Assembly: GCA_023427985.1 (NCBI GenBank)
Contig: JAEYZM010000005.1
Span: 146,116-210,115 of the forward strand
Direction of reading: 5' to 3'
DNA: 64,000 nt
Origin: Bacteroidota bacterium
Lineage (GTDB): Bacteria; Bacteroidota; Bacteroidia; Sphingobacteriales; Sphingobacteriaceae
Shown piece after piece: positions 36,568 to 45,774 of the stretch (its first letter is position 1; each line of letters opens with the position of its first letter). The notes under the pieces are model-generated. The model did not search any database, was not told the origin of the DNA, and saw only the letters and a list, made by a program, of their open reading frames with translations. The position numbers were made by a program, and so were the translations under genes.

Positions 36568-37564
36568 AAAGACTTTCAAGATATTTTTATTCTTTCAATT
36601 TCTTTCTTCTTTGCTTGTGGCACAGGATCCGCAGTTTTCGCAATATTACGCGAGCCCACTGTATTTGAATCCTGCATTTACGGGTGCAAATAAAGGGCAT
36701 CGCATGAATTTGAATTATCGGAATCAATGGCCTGGTGCAGTTACAAATAGTTTTGTGTCTTATGCTTTTTCTTACGATCACAACTGGGCAAGCATGAATT
36801 CTGGTATTGGATTGTTTGCCATTCAAGACCGTGCGGGTACCAGCGCATTAACTTATAGAAATATTGGTGCTTTGTATGCCTATGAAGCCCGACTTACCAA
36901 ACATTGGTCCATGCGTTCGGGCTTTCATGTTTCATATACTCAAAAGAATGTCGATTATTCACGATTGTTGTTTAACGACCAGATATACAGAGGTGGTGGT
37001 CCATCATTCGATGCCAGCGATTATTTTAATGTGACTTATCTCGATTATAATGCAGGAATTTTGCTCTATAATGAGCAAGCTTTTTTTGGTGTGTCGATGC
37101 ATCACTTAACCGAACCTAATGAGTCCTTCATTGGACTGGAGAGCGCTTTGCCAAGAAAATTATCGGTACATGGGGGTTATACTTTCCCATTAGCAAGTAG
37201 GTATGCCGATAGAAGTATAATGCCTAGTTTTAATTATAGAAAACAAGGGAATTTTGATCAGCTCGATTTAGGTGTGTATTATACACACTCTCCGCTTGTA
37301 TTAGGTATATGGTATCGAGGAATACCATTTAGTATTTTGAGCTCCGATTATGTAAACAACGATGCGATTGCTATTTTACTAGGCTATTCCTTAGAGAATT
37401 TACCATTGAGGGTAGGATATTCCTATGATATCACTACATCGGGATTATTCCGAAAATCGGGCGGTAGCCATGAAATTTCACTAATTTTTGAGTTCGAATC
37501 GGGAAGGAATTCGGGCAGAGCATCTCGATACAATAAAAAGCCCATACCTTGTGCAAAATTTTAG
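36563..37564 (+). CDS. PorP/SprF family type IX secretion membrane protein
   Basis: A 333-residue outer-membrane protein with signal peptide FLFFQFLSSLLVAQ. The start of the mature protein (DPQFSQYYASPLYLNPAFTG) is the diagnostic PorP/SprF block; beta strands follow to a Phe-rich end (EISLIFEFES). It very probably serves as the dedicated partner for secretion or surface placement of the type B cargo encoded just upstream. A second ATG-like region is not needed; the start at 36563 gives a complete signal peptide. Confidence 0.92.
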   Translation: MQKTFKIFLFFQFLSSLLVAQDPQFSQYYASPLYLNPAFTGANKGHRMNLNYRNQWPGAVTNSFVSYAFSYDHNWASMNSGIGLFAIQDRAGTSALTYRNIGALYAYEARLTKHWSMRSGFHVSYTQKNVDYSRLLFNDQIYRGGGPSFDASDYFNVTYLDYNAGILLYNEQAFFGVSMHHLTEPNESFIGLESALPRKLSVHGGYTFPLASRYADRSIMPSFNYRKQGNFDQLDLGVYYTHSPLVLGIWYRGIPFSILSSDYVNNDAIAILLGYSLENLPLRVGYSYDITTSGLFRKSGGSHEISLIFEFESGRNSGRASRYNKKPIPCAKF

Positions 37565-37619
37565 TGTTAAGCCCTTTCATTCTTAACATTTAGGTAACAT
37601 AGCTTTAGGAATTTATTCG

Positions 37620-37627
37620 TAAGTTTG
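37620..37627 (+). promoter_or_regulatory. Probable promoter of the nuclease-like gene, -7 box TAAGTTTG
   Basis: Exact TAnnTTTG match that ends 8 bp before the ATG at 37636, which predicts a leader of only a few bases. Confidence 0.5.
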
Positions 37628-37635
37628 TAAGCTCT

Positions 37636-38940
37636 ATGAAAACAGGCTTAAGAGTGAAATTCAAATTATTAGCACTTTTTATAAGTGTTTTTTATGCAAG
37701 TACACTGCTTGCTCAAGACGATACCATTCGCGTGATGCAGTACAACGTATTGCGCTACGGCGAATCGAATCAAAGTCCATCGGTTAAAAATCCATTATTA
37801 ACAACAATTGTAAATCATGTGCAACCCGATATAATCGGTGTCAATGAAATTTCGGGTCAATCGGATTATGCGCAAAATATTTTAAACGGTGCTTTGAATG
37901 TGAATGGTGAGAACAAGTGGAGAAGAGCAACTTTATCGAATGCAGGTGCGGATAAGAGTTTAACGAATACTGTTTTTTACGACATCAATAAATTTAAATT
38001 ATTGAATCAAGAAGTAGTAAGTACGGTGCAAAGAGAAATATCGGCCTTCAACTTCATGTACAACGATTCAAATATTACAAAGACACAAGACACCGTATTT
38101 TTTACTGTAATTGTATTGCATTTCAAGGCGGGTAATACGAGTGGCGATGCGAATACCCGTGCTAACGAAGCCACGCAAATTGTGAATTGGATTAATAAAT
38201 TTTCGGCTGCGAAAAATATTATGGTGATGGGCGACTATAACGTGTACACCAATACAGAAGGAGGCTTCGCTAATTTAGTAAACAATACAAGTGCTACTAA
38301 CAAATTAATGGATCCAATCAACAGAGTTGGAACTTGGAATAATAATGCGGCATTCGCCGATGTACATACTCAGTCGACACATACTTCTCAAACAGGTGGT
38401 TTCTCAAGTGGAGGGATGGACGATCGTTTCGACATTATGTTATGTACAAAATCATTGTTAACAGACTCTATGAAGATGCGTTATTTGCCGGGCACATACA
38501 AAGCTATTGGTAACGATGGACAGCGCTTCAACAAAGCATTGACAGATGCTCCAACCAATACGAGCGTACCTAGTAATGTATTAGGTGCATTGTATAATAT
38601 GTCGGATCATTTGCCTATTAGTGCCGACTTTGTAATTGTTCCTAAGAAGCCTTTGCCACAAGGTTTAGAGGGGATTAAAAAAAAACGAGCAAACGAAATT
38701 CAATTGGTAAATCCCGCTAAGGATAAATTGGACATTCATGTATCGGCATTTTATTTGAATCAAAATTTGAAGTTTGAATTATATAATTTGAATGGACAAT
38801 TAATGGAAAGATTTCAATTGAATTTTAACGACAACGATAAGCAGTATATGTTTTCAAAATCACATACTGCTGGTATGTATATATTAAATATTATTGACGA
38901 ACAAGGATTCCATGTTCAGAAAAAAATAATTATAAATTAA
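37636..38940 (+). CDS. Secreted endonuclease/exonuclease/phosphatase-fold protein with T9SS sorting domain
   Basis: A 434-residue protein with signal peptide LLALFISVFYASTLLAQ. The EEP fold shows RVMQYNVLRYG, DIIGVNEISG (metal Glu), VMGDYNVYT (Asp-Asn pair) and the terminal MSDHLPISADFVI (His). The last ~75 residues form a type A sorting domain (IQLVNPAKDKLDIHV, LYNLNGQLMERF, GMYILNI). Substrate may be DNA, RNA or a phosphoester; the family does not decide. It is the first gene of a cluster with two further exported proteins, 2 bp and 22 bp apart. Confidence 0.88.
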   Translation: MKTGLRVKFKLLALFISVFYASTLLAQDDTIRVMQYNVLRYGESNQSPSVKNPLLTTIVNHVQPDIIGVNEISGQSDYAQNILNGALNVNGENKWRRATLSNAGADKSLTNTVFYDINKFKLLNQEVVSTVQREISAFNFMYNDSNITKTQDTVFFTVIVLHFKAGNTSGDANTRANEATQIVNWINKFSAAKNIMVMGDYNVYTNTEGGFANLVNNTSATNKLMDPINRVGTWNNNAAFADVHTQSTHTSQTGGFSSGGMDDRFDIMLCTKSLLTDSMKMRYLPGTYKAIGNDGQRFNKALTDAPTNTSVPSNVLGALYNMSDHLPISADFVIVPKKPLPQGLEGIKKKRANEIQLVNPAKDKLDIHVSAFYLNQNLKFELYNLNGQLMERFQLNFNDNDKQYMFSKSHTAGMYILNIIDEQGFHVQKKIIIN

Positions 38941-38942
38941 GA

Positions 38943-41051
38943 ATGATTAAAATTTCGAAAGTAATTGTAAGTATTGCAAGTATTATTCTCCCTGCGAGTG
39001 CAGCCTTTTCGCAAGCTTCATTTGAAGAGCGTCAAACCACTGCAGGAAATATTCGAATGACTATTAATAATCTCGGAATGATTGGAAATGCATTCAGAGG
39101 TTCATACAATGTGTTGAATTATTCATCTTGTGAATTTCCAGTAGGTTCAGGAGTGGAGCATTTATTCCAAGGAGGACTTTGGATTGGTGGACTAATTAAT
39201 AATTCTCAAGTCGCAGTAACATCGGGAGCAATTGACGATGCTGCGGGATATACTACGGGTAAACAAGGATTTGAATTTACTGCTGCAACAGGAGCAAAAA
39301 TTACAGAGCGATCGAGTTTAATAGACAATCCTTTGTACGATGTGAATGCAATTTCTCATCAGGATTTTTTATCGGATTTTACCGATAAAAATGTTGTTGT
39401 TCCTGGAACGAATATTCAGATTAATGGACATCAATTTCCATTGGGAGCAGATGTACATTTTGAAGCATACAATTACAATTTCAATTTCGCAAACTACTTC
39501 GTAATCTTAAATTACGTTATCACAAACAATAGTACCAATACTTGGGATTCCGTATATGTTGGTTATTGGAAAGATGGTGTGGTAAGAAATGTGAATATTA
39601 CTGTACCGCAAGGAAGTGCATTCTTCAACAAAGGTGGTAATGGTTATATCGATTCATTGGTGATGGCATACGAATACGACGCCAATGGAGATATCGGATT
39701 TACAGAATCGTATGTGGGATTAAAGTTTTTAGGTGCATTGGATAAAGATGGCTTGGCGCATCCAAGAGTGAGACCAAATTTCAAAGCACATTATAACGTT
39801 TGGCAGTTTGGGAATACAGCCGATCCATTGTATTTCACTCCTACAGATGATAATCAGAAATACGGTAAAATGACAGCGGGTTTGAATCAGCGAAGCGATT
39901 GGGAAACTGTGATAAGACCTGCTCTTCGTCAGCCTAATAATAGATCCCATTTAATGTCGGTTGGTCCATTCCGACAAGTAGCACCAGGGGAAAGCATTAA
40001 TGTTTCCTTTGCATTGGTATGTGCTAAGAAGAATGAAGATGGCAATCCAAATACTGCCGACAATCCAGTACAACAATCCATCATGGTGCAAAATTCATTG
40101 TTCGCGCAAACAGCGTACAATGGTGAAGATGCCAACTTCAATGGAGTTTTAGATCCAGGAGAAGATAGGGATGAAGATGGTGAAATCACTCGATTTGTTT
40201 TACCATCGCCACCGAACATTCCAAGAAATAAAGTAATTGCAACGAACAATAAAATTGAATTGTATTGGTCAAAGAATTCAGAATCATCGGTGGATCCAAT
40301 TTCTAAGAAAAAAGATTTTGAGGGATATAGAATTTATAAAACTCAAGTAGGTTTCGATGTAAAAGGAACACAAGATATATTACGTTCATTGAATTTAGTA
40401 GCAGAGTACGATAAGAATGATAATTCAGTATTCAACAATACAGGATTTGCAAGTATAACTTTAGCAGATTCAGTGAATTTCGGAGAGACAACATCGGCAG
40501 GAGATACCATTTGGTATTTTTATAAATACACATTTGATAATGTTCAAAATGGTTGGCAGCATGCGATTGCAATTACGAGTTTTGATCAAGGCGATGATGT
40601 CAATAATTTAGAATCCTTAGAGTCGAGTACAGCGCCTAGTTTGAAACGTGTATTCCCTGGAATGCCTGCAAACAATGACTTTGCGAATGGTGATCCATTT
40701 GTATATCCGAATCCTTATTATGGTTTGGCACAATGGGAAGGAGTGAGTACTAATCCAGAAGATAAGAAGTTATACTTTGCAAATTTACCAGAAAATTGTA
40801 CCGTAAGAATTTATACGGCATCGGGCGATTTGGTTGACATGTTTGAACACAACCAATCGTATAATGGTTCGGACATTCGTTGGACGAGCACTTATGCAGA
40901 TCCCGCGCAAACACAATTTTCTGGAGGCGAACATGCATGGGATTTATTGTCGACCGACAATCAAATCATTGCAAGAGGCGTCTATGTTTTTTCAGTTACA
41001 GATAATAAATCGGGAAAAGAATTTAGAGGAAAATTCGCATTAATTAAATAG
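38943..41051 (+). CDS. Large exported protein with FlgD-like C-terminal module
   Basis: A 702-residue protein with signal peptide IVSIASIILPASAAFSQ. The N-terminal ~400 residues include RMTINNLGMIGNAFRG and HLFQGGLWIGG, blocks I associate with a secreted Bacteroidota family of unknown function. An acidic, calcium-like stretch follows (DANFNGVLDPGEDRDEDGE, residues about 395-415), then a fibronectin-like region and a C-terminal FlgD/T9SS-type module (VYPNPYYG to ARGVYVFSVTDNKSGKEFRG). It follows the nuclease-like gene by 2 bp and is surely co-transcribed. Function unknown. Confidence 0.8.
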   Translation: MIKISKVIVSIASIILPASAAFSQASFEERQTTAGNIRMTINNLGMIGNAFRGSYNVLNYSSCEFPVGSGVEHLFQGGLWIGGLINNSQVAVTSGAIDDAAGYTTGKQGFEFTAATGAKITERSSLIDNPLYDVNAISHQDFLSDFTDKNVVVPGTNIQINGHQFPLGADVHFEAYNYNFNFANYFVILNYVITNNSTNTWDSVYVGYWKDGVVRNVNITVPQGSAFFNKGGNGYIDSLVMAYEYDANGDIGFTESYVGLKFLGALDKDGLAHPRVRPNFKAHYNVWQFGNTADPLYFTPTDDNQKYGKMTAGLNQRSDWETVIRPALRQPNNRSHLMSVGPFRQVAPGESINVSFALVCAKKNEDGNPNTADNPVQQSIMVQNSLFAQTAYNGEDANFNGVLDPGEDRDEDGEITRFVLPSPPNIPRNKVIATNNKIELYWSKNSESSVDPISKKKDFEGYRIYKTQVGFDVKGTQDILRSLNLVAEYDKNDNSVFNNTGFASITLADSVNFGETTSAGDTIWYFYKYTFDNVQNGWQHAIAITSFDQGDDVNNLESLESSTAPSLKRVFPGMPANNDFANGDPFVYPNPYYGLAQWEGVSTNPEDKKLYFANLPENCTVRIYTASGDLVDMFEHNQSYNGSDIRWTSTYADPAQTQFSGGEHAWDLLSTDNQIIARGVYVFSVTDNKSGKEFRGKFALIK

Positions 41052-41073
41052 AAAATAAACAAATAAAAATAAA

Positions 41074-43197
41074 ATGAAAAAAAATCTACTATCGCTTGGA
41101 TTATTGATTTTTGGAGCCTCGTTCGCTGCCAATGCACAATATCCATTGAAAACGATTCAAGAAGTTCAGACAGTAAGTCAACAAGATTTAGCTGCAGGTA
41201 ACGATGCATCACCATTTGTTGCAACTGACACCATTCGCATTAGAGGTGTTGTTGTTATGGATGCAGGTTTATCAACATTAGTTCTAGGTAAACAAGTTTG
41301 GATTCAAACCAATGATGGCTCGGCATTTTCTGGTATTGATATTTGGCAGAATGTGCCAAATACACAAGGCGATGATGGTGGTACAGGGATTTTATCATTA
41401 GTAGCTGGTGACTCAGTAGAAATTACTGGTACAGTATTGGAATTTCAAGGAGAAACTGAATTCGTTCCTATTGTTACAAATCCAGCAACTCCAATCCAAT
41501 TATTAGGTTCTGGTATTACGCCAAAAGCAAAATTGATTACAGCAGGTGAGTTGAATGATAATCAAAGAAATAATATATTAACAACAGGTGAGCAATACGA
41601 AGGTCAATATGTTGAATTAAGAGATTTAACAGTAGTGACAGTCGATCCATTTTCAAATGGTTCTCGTGTAAGCTTCAACGTAGCAGATGCTCAAGGAAAC
41701 AGAATCAATATTTCAGATAGATTTTTAGCGATGAGATTACCAGCTACAGGTGGCACATTTATTCCACCAAATGTTGGCGATTTTATTGTTTCAATTAAAG
41801 GGGTAATTGCACATTCAAAAAATAACAGGGGATATGAGTTATTTCCGTTTGATAGACAAGATATTGTATTTGGAGCTGCAGCCCCAACAATTTCTGCTAT
41901 TACCACAAATAATATAGTTCCAAATAGCTCACAAAGCATTATTGTTTCTGCAAATATTACAGATTTAGATGGTATTAAATATGCTAAATTGTTTTACGCT
42001 GTTGGTGCACAAAATAGTACTTATATTGAAGTACCAATGACAGCAAATGGAAATTCTTATTCAGCTACAATTCCAGCACAAGCAGATGGATCATTTGTAA
42101 AGTTTTTCATTGAATCACGTGATAATTCTGCAGACTCATTGCTTAGCAGAATCCCTAATGTTCCAACTGAAGACCCTAGATTTTTTGTTGTAAGAAACAA
42201 TGGCTTAACTATTTTTGATTTACAATATACTCCATTTAGAGGTGGTAACTCTGGCTATTTAGATAAGAGTGTGACAGTTTCTGGGGTTGTAACGGCATCT
42301 GTAAATGACTTAGGTTATGTTTACATACAACAAGAAAACCAAAGTACGTTTGCTGGTATACCAGTAGTTGGTGGAACAGGTTTAGACCAATTATTAACTG
42401 GAGAAAAAGTTACAATTACTGGAACTGTAAAAGAATATTTTGGCCTTACACGTTTAGAAAGCGTTACAAATATTCAGAAATCTGGAACAGGTACTATTAC
42501 GCCTGTAACTCTAGAGCCAGATTCGTTTAGATTGTATACAACAACTTATGGAGAAGCTTACGAATCGATGTTAATAAAATTTGCTGCTAGTCCAGGTAAA
42601 GGATTATACATTGTAAATACGAATGCCGATGCTCCAAGTAATTTTGCAGAGTATCGCGTAGGAAGAGATACTACTGATGGTGGTGCTGGTTCAAGAGTTA
42701 TGGCTGGTCGTCAAACATCAACAGCGTTTTCGTCATTGAATGTATCCTATGTAAATGACAGCATGTGGATGCCAAACCCAGGATTGCCAATTATGGTAAT
42801 TGCTAAAGGTGATACGATGGCTTCAATAACAGGAATCATGACATATTCATTCAGCAATATGAAATTATTGCCAAGAAATAATAATGATTTCGAAGCGTAT
42901 TCTCGCCCATTAGTGGGAATAAATTCGAAGAAATTCAATAAAGGTGAATTGTCAGTTTATCCAAATCCAAGTTCAGATAAAATTGAAGTAAAATTCAACA
43001 TGCCTGCCGATGCAAAAAATATCAGTTTCGTTATTTTTGATGTGTTGGGAAATAAAGTTTCTGAAACTTCATTAAATGGTAATGCTGGAACAGCAACAAT
43101 CAGAGTTTCTGAGTTTAATAATGGAATGTACATTTACAGCATGCAATCAGAAAATGCTGGTATATTAAATACTGGCCGATTTATAATTGCTAAGTAA
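41074..43197 (+). CDS. Exported OB-fold/DUF5689-like protein with T9SS type A sorting domain
   Basis: A 707-residue protein with signal peptide LLSLGLLIFGASFAANAQ. Two similar modules contain IRGVVVMDAGLSTLVLGKQVWIQ (near residue 50) and VSGVVTASVNDLGYVYIQQ (near 400); both resemble the OB-fold modules seen beside secreted nucleases. An Ig-like module lies between them. The end is a type A sorting domain (VYPNPSSDKIEVKFNM, VIFDVLGNKVSETS, FNNGMYIYSM). Domain architecture and position, 22 bp after the previous gene, suggest extracellular work with the nuclease-like protein. This link is inference. Confidence 0.8.
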   Translation: MKKNLLSLGLLIFGASFAANAQYPLKTIQEVQTVSQQDLAAGNDASPFVATDTIRIRGVVVMDAGLSTLVLGKQVWIQTNDGSAFSGIDIWQNVPNTQGDDGGTGILSLVAGDSVEITGTVLEFQGETEFVPIVTNPATPIQLLGSGITPKAKLITAGELNDNQRNNILTTGEQYEGQYVELRDLTVVTVDPFSNGSRVSFNVADAQGNRINISDRFLAMRLPATGGTFIPPNVGDFIVSIKGVIAHSKNNRGYELFPFDRQDIVFGAAAPTISAITTNNIVPNSSQSIIVSANITDLDGIKYAKLFYAVGAQNSTYIEVPMTANGNSYSATIPAQADGSFVKFFIESRDNSADSLLSRIPNVPTEDPRFFVVRNNGLTIFDLQYTPFRGGNSGYLDKSVTVSGVVTASVNDLGYVYIQQENQSTFAGIPVVGGTGLDQLLTGEKVTITGTVKEYFGLTRLESVTNIQKSGTGTITPVTLEPDSFRLYTTTYGEAYESMLIKFAASPGKGLYIVNTNADAPSNFAEYRVGRDTTDGGAGSRVMAGRQTSTAFSSLNVSYVNDSMWMPNPGLPIMVIAKGDTMASITGIMTYSFSNMKLLPRNNNDFEAYSRPLVGINSKKFNKGELSVYPNPSSDKIEVKFNMPADAKNISFVIFDVLGNKVSETSLNGNAGTATIRVSEFNNGMYIYSMQSENAGILNTGRFIIAK

Positions 43198-43229
43198 GCT
43201 ATTATTGTAATTTTTTAAGTAAATTTTTT

Positions 43230-43269
43230 AAGCGGGACGAAATTATTATTTGATAATCGTCCCGCTTTT
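43230..43269. terminator. Intrinsic terminator after the nuclease cluster
   Basis: Arms AAGCGGGACGA and TCGTCCCGCTT enclose a loop that can itself pair (ATTATT/GATAAT), followed by TTTATTA. It ends the three-gene unit 37636-43197; a new lipoprotein gene follows 14 bp later. Confidence 0.88.
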
Positions 43270-43282
43270 ATTATATTAGGAT

Positions 43283-44170
43283 ATGAAAACGAAAAATGTT
43301 ATACTCCTAATGCTTGCTATCTTTATTGCAGGATGCAGTAAAGAAGAGTCACTTATTGCTGATGGTGATTTCAATTATGATATTGAAGAACCACTTAGCG
43401 CTAGAATTACTGAAATTGAATTTCAGAAATCACTGTTTTCAAATGTCAGTAAAAGAAGAATTATTCTTGAAAATGACTCAATAGCTAAAGCCTTATTCTC
43501 TAAGATTACATTAATAATGGAGGACAATCGTATTGTTGAATTCGAACCCCAATATTTGAATGGCGAAATCGTTCGATTAATAAATAAATCAGAATCAAAT
43601 TCAGATATAGAAATCAGCTATACTTACAATACAAGTAAAAACAAAAAGATGATCACAAAGGTCAAATCTTTTTCAAACTTTTTCCCATTTGCTCTCGATC
43701 TTTCATATACAGGCCCTTATTTACAAGATCTTGATATTTCTCAGTTAAATCCTATCACTAAACAGCATTCAACTAACCAGGGGCCTTGGTTAACCAAGTT
43801 CTGTCCATCTGAGCTAGAAGATAATTGCACAGAAGGTGATTTAGTGAAATATCAAACCACTCATTATGAAAATCCTTTTTACTCTTCAAATAATTGGTTG
43901 GTCATCTTAATGGTATTAAATTATAATACCAACATCAGTTATGAAAATGGTGTAGAGTATCGCTCCGAAGGTTTTTCATGGACTGTACCTTTTTATACAA
44001 AAAAGAATTTGCCATATAGTATCAACGAAGAAAATTATAAGTACAGCTACGATATTGCTTTCCAAAATAAAAATAGATTAGATGCTGTATACTATACACC
44101 TCTTGGCTCCTCTGTGGAATATTTACCTACTTATAGCATATTGTTTAAATACAGAAATAATAACTACTAG
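43283..44170 (+). CDS. Hypothetical lipoprotein
   Basis: A 295-residue protein with leader MKTKNVILLMLAIFIAGC and lipidated Cys18 followed by SKEES. The rest alternates polar beta strands with Asn/Tyr-rich loops; two cysteines (FCPSELEDNC, residues about 178-186) could form a disulfide. I recognise no family. It lies directly after the terminator and has its own start, within a block of surface-protein genes. Confidence 0.72.
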   Translation: MKTKNVILLMLAIFIAGCSKEESLIADGDFNYDIEEPLSARITEIEFQKSLFSNVSKRRIILENDSIAKALFSKITLIMEDNRIVEFEPQYLNGEIVRLINKSESNSDIEISYTYNTSKNKKMITKVKSFSNFFPFALDLSYTGPYLQDLDISQLNPITKQHSTNQGPWLTKFCPSELEDNCTEGDLVKYQTTHYENPFYSSNNWLVILMVLNYNTNISYENGVEYRSEGFSWTVPFYTKKNLPYSINEENYKYSYDIAFQNKNRLDAVYYTPLGSSVEYLPTYSILFKYRNNNY

Positions 44171-44276
44171 ATTATTGAGTAATATTTAACGATTTTTTAA
44201 CATTGAAATTCTTGAATCTCATTAATTTCAAGTAATTTAGCAGGCATTTTTGACCCTAATAAAAAACTTGAAATTG

Positions 44277-45764
44277 ATGAGATTTTTAATTTTTAGCGTA
44301 TTCCTTTTAAGCATACTCTCTTCTTGTAAAAAAGAAGATCAATTAATAGCCAATAATGAACCCAGCACATCAATTTTTCTTGAAACTATAGACCGTTCTG
44401 GTTCGGAACGACTAAACACCATTGTTCAGATGAGTTGGTCGGGCGAAGATAAAGATGGCTATGTGATTGGCTACGAAATCTCTTTCGATAGTTTAACATG
44501 GTTTTTTACTGAAAAGCAAGATTCACTTTTTAAGTTTTCTATAAGCTCTAACTCAGATACAGCCGATATTGAATTTTTTGTACGAGCAATTGACAACGAT
44601 AACAACAAAGATCGAAGTCCAGCATATTTGAAAATTCCAATTAAAAACACCTTACCTACCGTTGAGTTGGATGAAAATATGGTTAAAGTTGATTCTGTGT
44701 TTTCTGTTTTTTCATTGCTATGGAACGCAGTTGACTTAGATGGCAATCAAACGCTTGACTCCACGTACATCCGTATAAATAATTCTGCTTGGTTTGCTAT
44801 CCCACGTAATTATAATTTCATCAGCATCGTACCCGTAAATCCTGAATCCAACGGAACAACAGAAGGCATCGTTTATGCTGGAAATAATTCCATCAATTTA
44901 AACAGAAGAATTCAAGGTTTACAAATCGGTGGCATCAATAAAGTCTACATCAAAGTTAAAGATCAGTCGGGAGCAGAAAGTAATTTGGATTCATTAAACA
45001 CTTTTGTGATTAAAAGAAAAACATCGGACCTTTTAGTTTTAGATGCCTTCAATATTGCTACAACTCCTAATGCCGATGTAGTGTATCGAGCAGCGATATC
45101 TCAGGCTTATGGGAATGCCGACTATTATGATTTCTACCGATTGAATAGGGGATATATTCCACGCTTTTGGAATCCAACTTTTACTTTGCTAATGGATCTC
45201 TACGATAAAGTATTTATCTATTCCGATAACTCACAAAGTGCGACACCTAACGGAATGATTTTAGAAGATGCAGCATCGGCATTTCAATCCTTCTTAAACA
45301 ATGGAGGTAAAATGTTAATCGTAACCGATATTGCTAACAACGCATCGCCTAATAATTTCGATAAAAATTCTACCTTATTTCAATACACACCTGCTGATAG
45401 TTTCCAAACGTTTTATGCAGCAAATCAAAAAGCTACATTGCCAGTAGATTCCTTGTTAATTCCAAACCCAACAAATGCGAGTGGATATCCAATATTAAAA
45501 GTATCGAACTTCTCAGATGCGGTAGATCCGTTTTTTGTTAAGGCAAGTGCATTCCCAATGTATACTGGACAAATACGAAAAACGAATGGTACAATTGCAA
45601 CTCGAGTTTTTGCAGCAAAAAATAAGAACGCAAATAATAATACCAATTTAATTTTCTTTTCTACCGATTTATTTAAGTTGCAGGGAGACGGAAATACGAA
45701 TGGTCAATCGGACGAATTAGAATTGTTTTTTGAGCAAGTGTTTAATGTAGAATTCAATTGGTAA
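44277..45764 (+). CDS. Large lipoprotein with Ig-like modules, linked to TonB-dependent receptor
   Basis: About 495 residues from ATG 44277 (a TTG at 44250 is less likely). The leader MRFLIFSVFLLSILSSC gives a lipidated Cys followed by KKEDQ. Fibronectin-like modules with MSWSGEDKDGYVIGYEISFD and LLWNAVDLDGNQTLD are followed by an alpha/beta region (LLVLDAFNIATTPNADVVYRA, then KVFIYSDNSQS and MLIVTDIANNAS) that resembles a GATase- or flavodoxin-like fold. It ends 10 bp before the TonB-dependent receptor, so the pair is probably an operon in which this lipoprotein works at the receptor. Confidence 0.78.
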   Translation: MRFLIFSVFLLSILSSCKKEDQLIANNEPSTSIFLETIDRSGSERLNTIVQMSWSGEDKDGYVIGYEISFDSLTWFFTEKQDSLFKFSISSNSDTADIEFFVRAIDNDNNKDRSPAYLKIPIKNTLPTVELDENMVKVDSVFSVFSLLWNAVDLDGNQTLDSTYIRINNSAWFAIPRNYNFISIVPVNPESNGTTEGIVYAGNNSINLNRRIQGLQIGGINKVYIKVKDQSGAESNLDSLNTFVIKRKTSDLLVLDAFNIATTPNADVVYRAAISQAYGNADYYDFYRLNRGYIPRFWNPTFTLLMDLYDKVFIYSDNSQSATPNGMILEDAASAFQSFLNNGGKMLIVTDIANNASPNNFDKNSTLFQYTPADSFQTFYAANQKATLPVDSLLIPNPTNASGYPILKVSNFSDAVDPFFVKASAFPMYTGQIRKTNGTIATRVFAAKNKNANNNTNLIFFSTDLFKLQGDGNTNGQSDELELFFEQVFNVEFNW

Positions 45765-45774
45765 TAGCATAAGA

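Noticed and set aside
37565..37620. TTTAGGTAA match to the family I arm before the nuclease-like gene
   Set aside because: Only nine bases match and no GTTAAC core or second arm follows.
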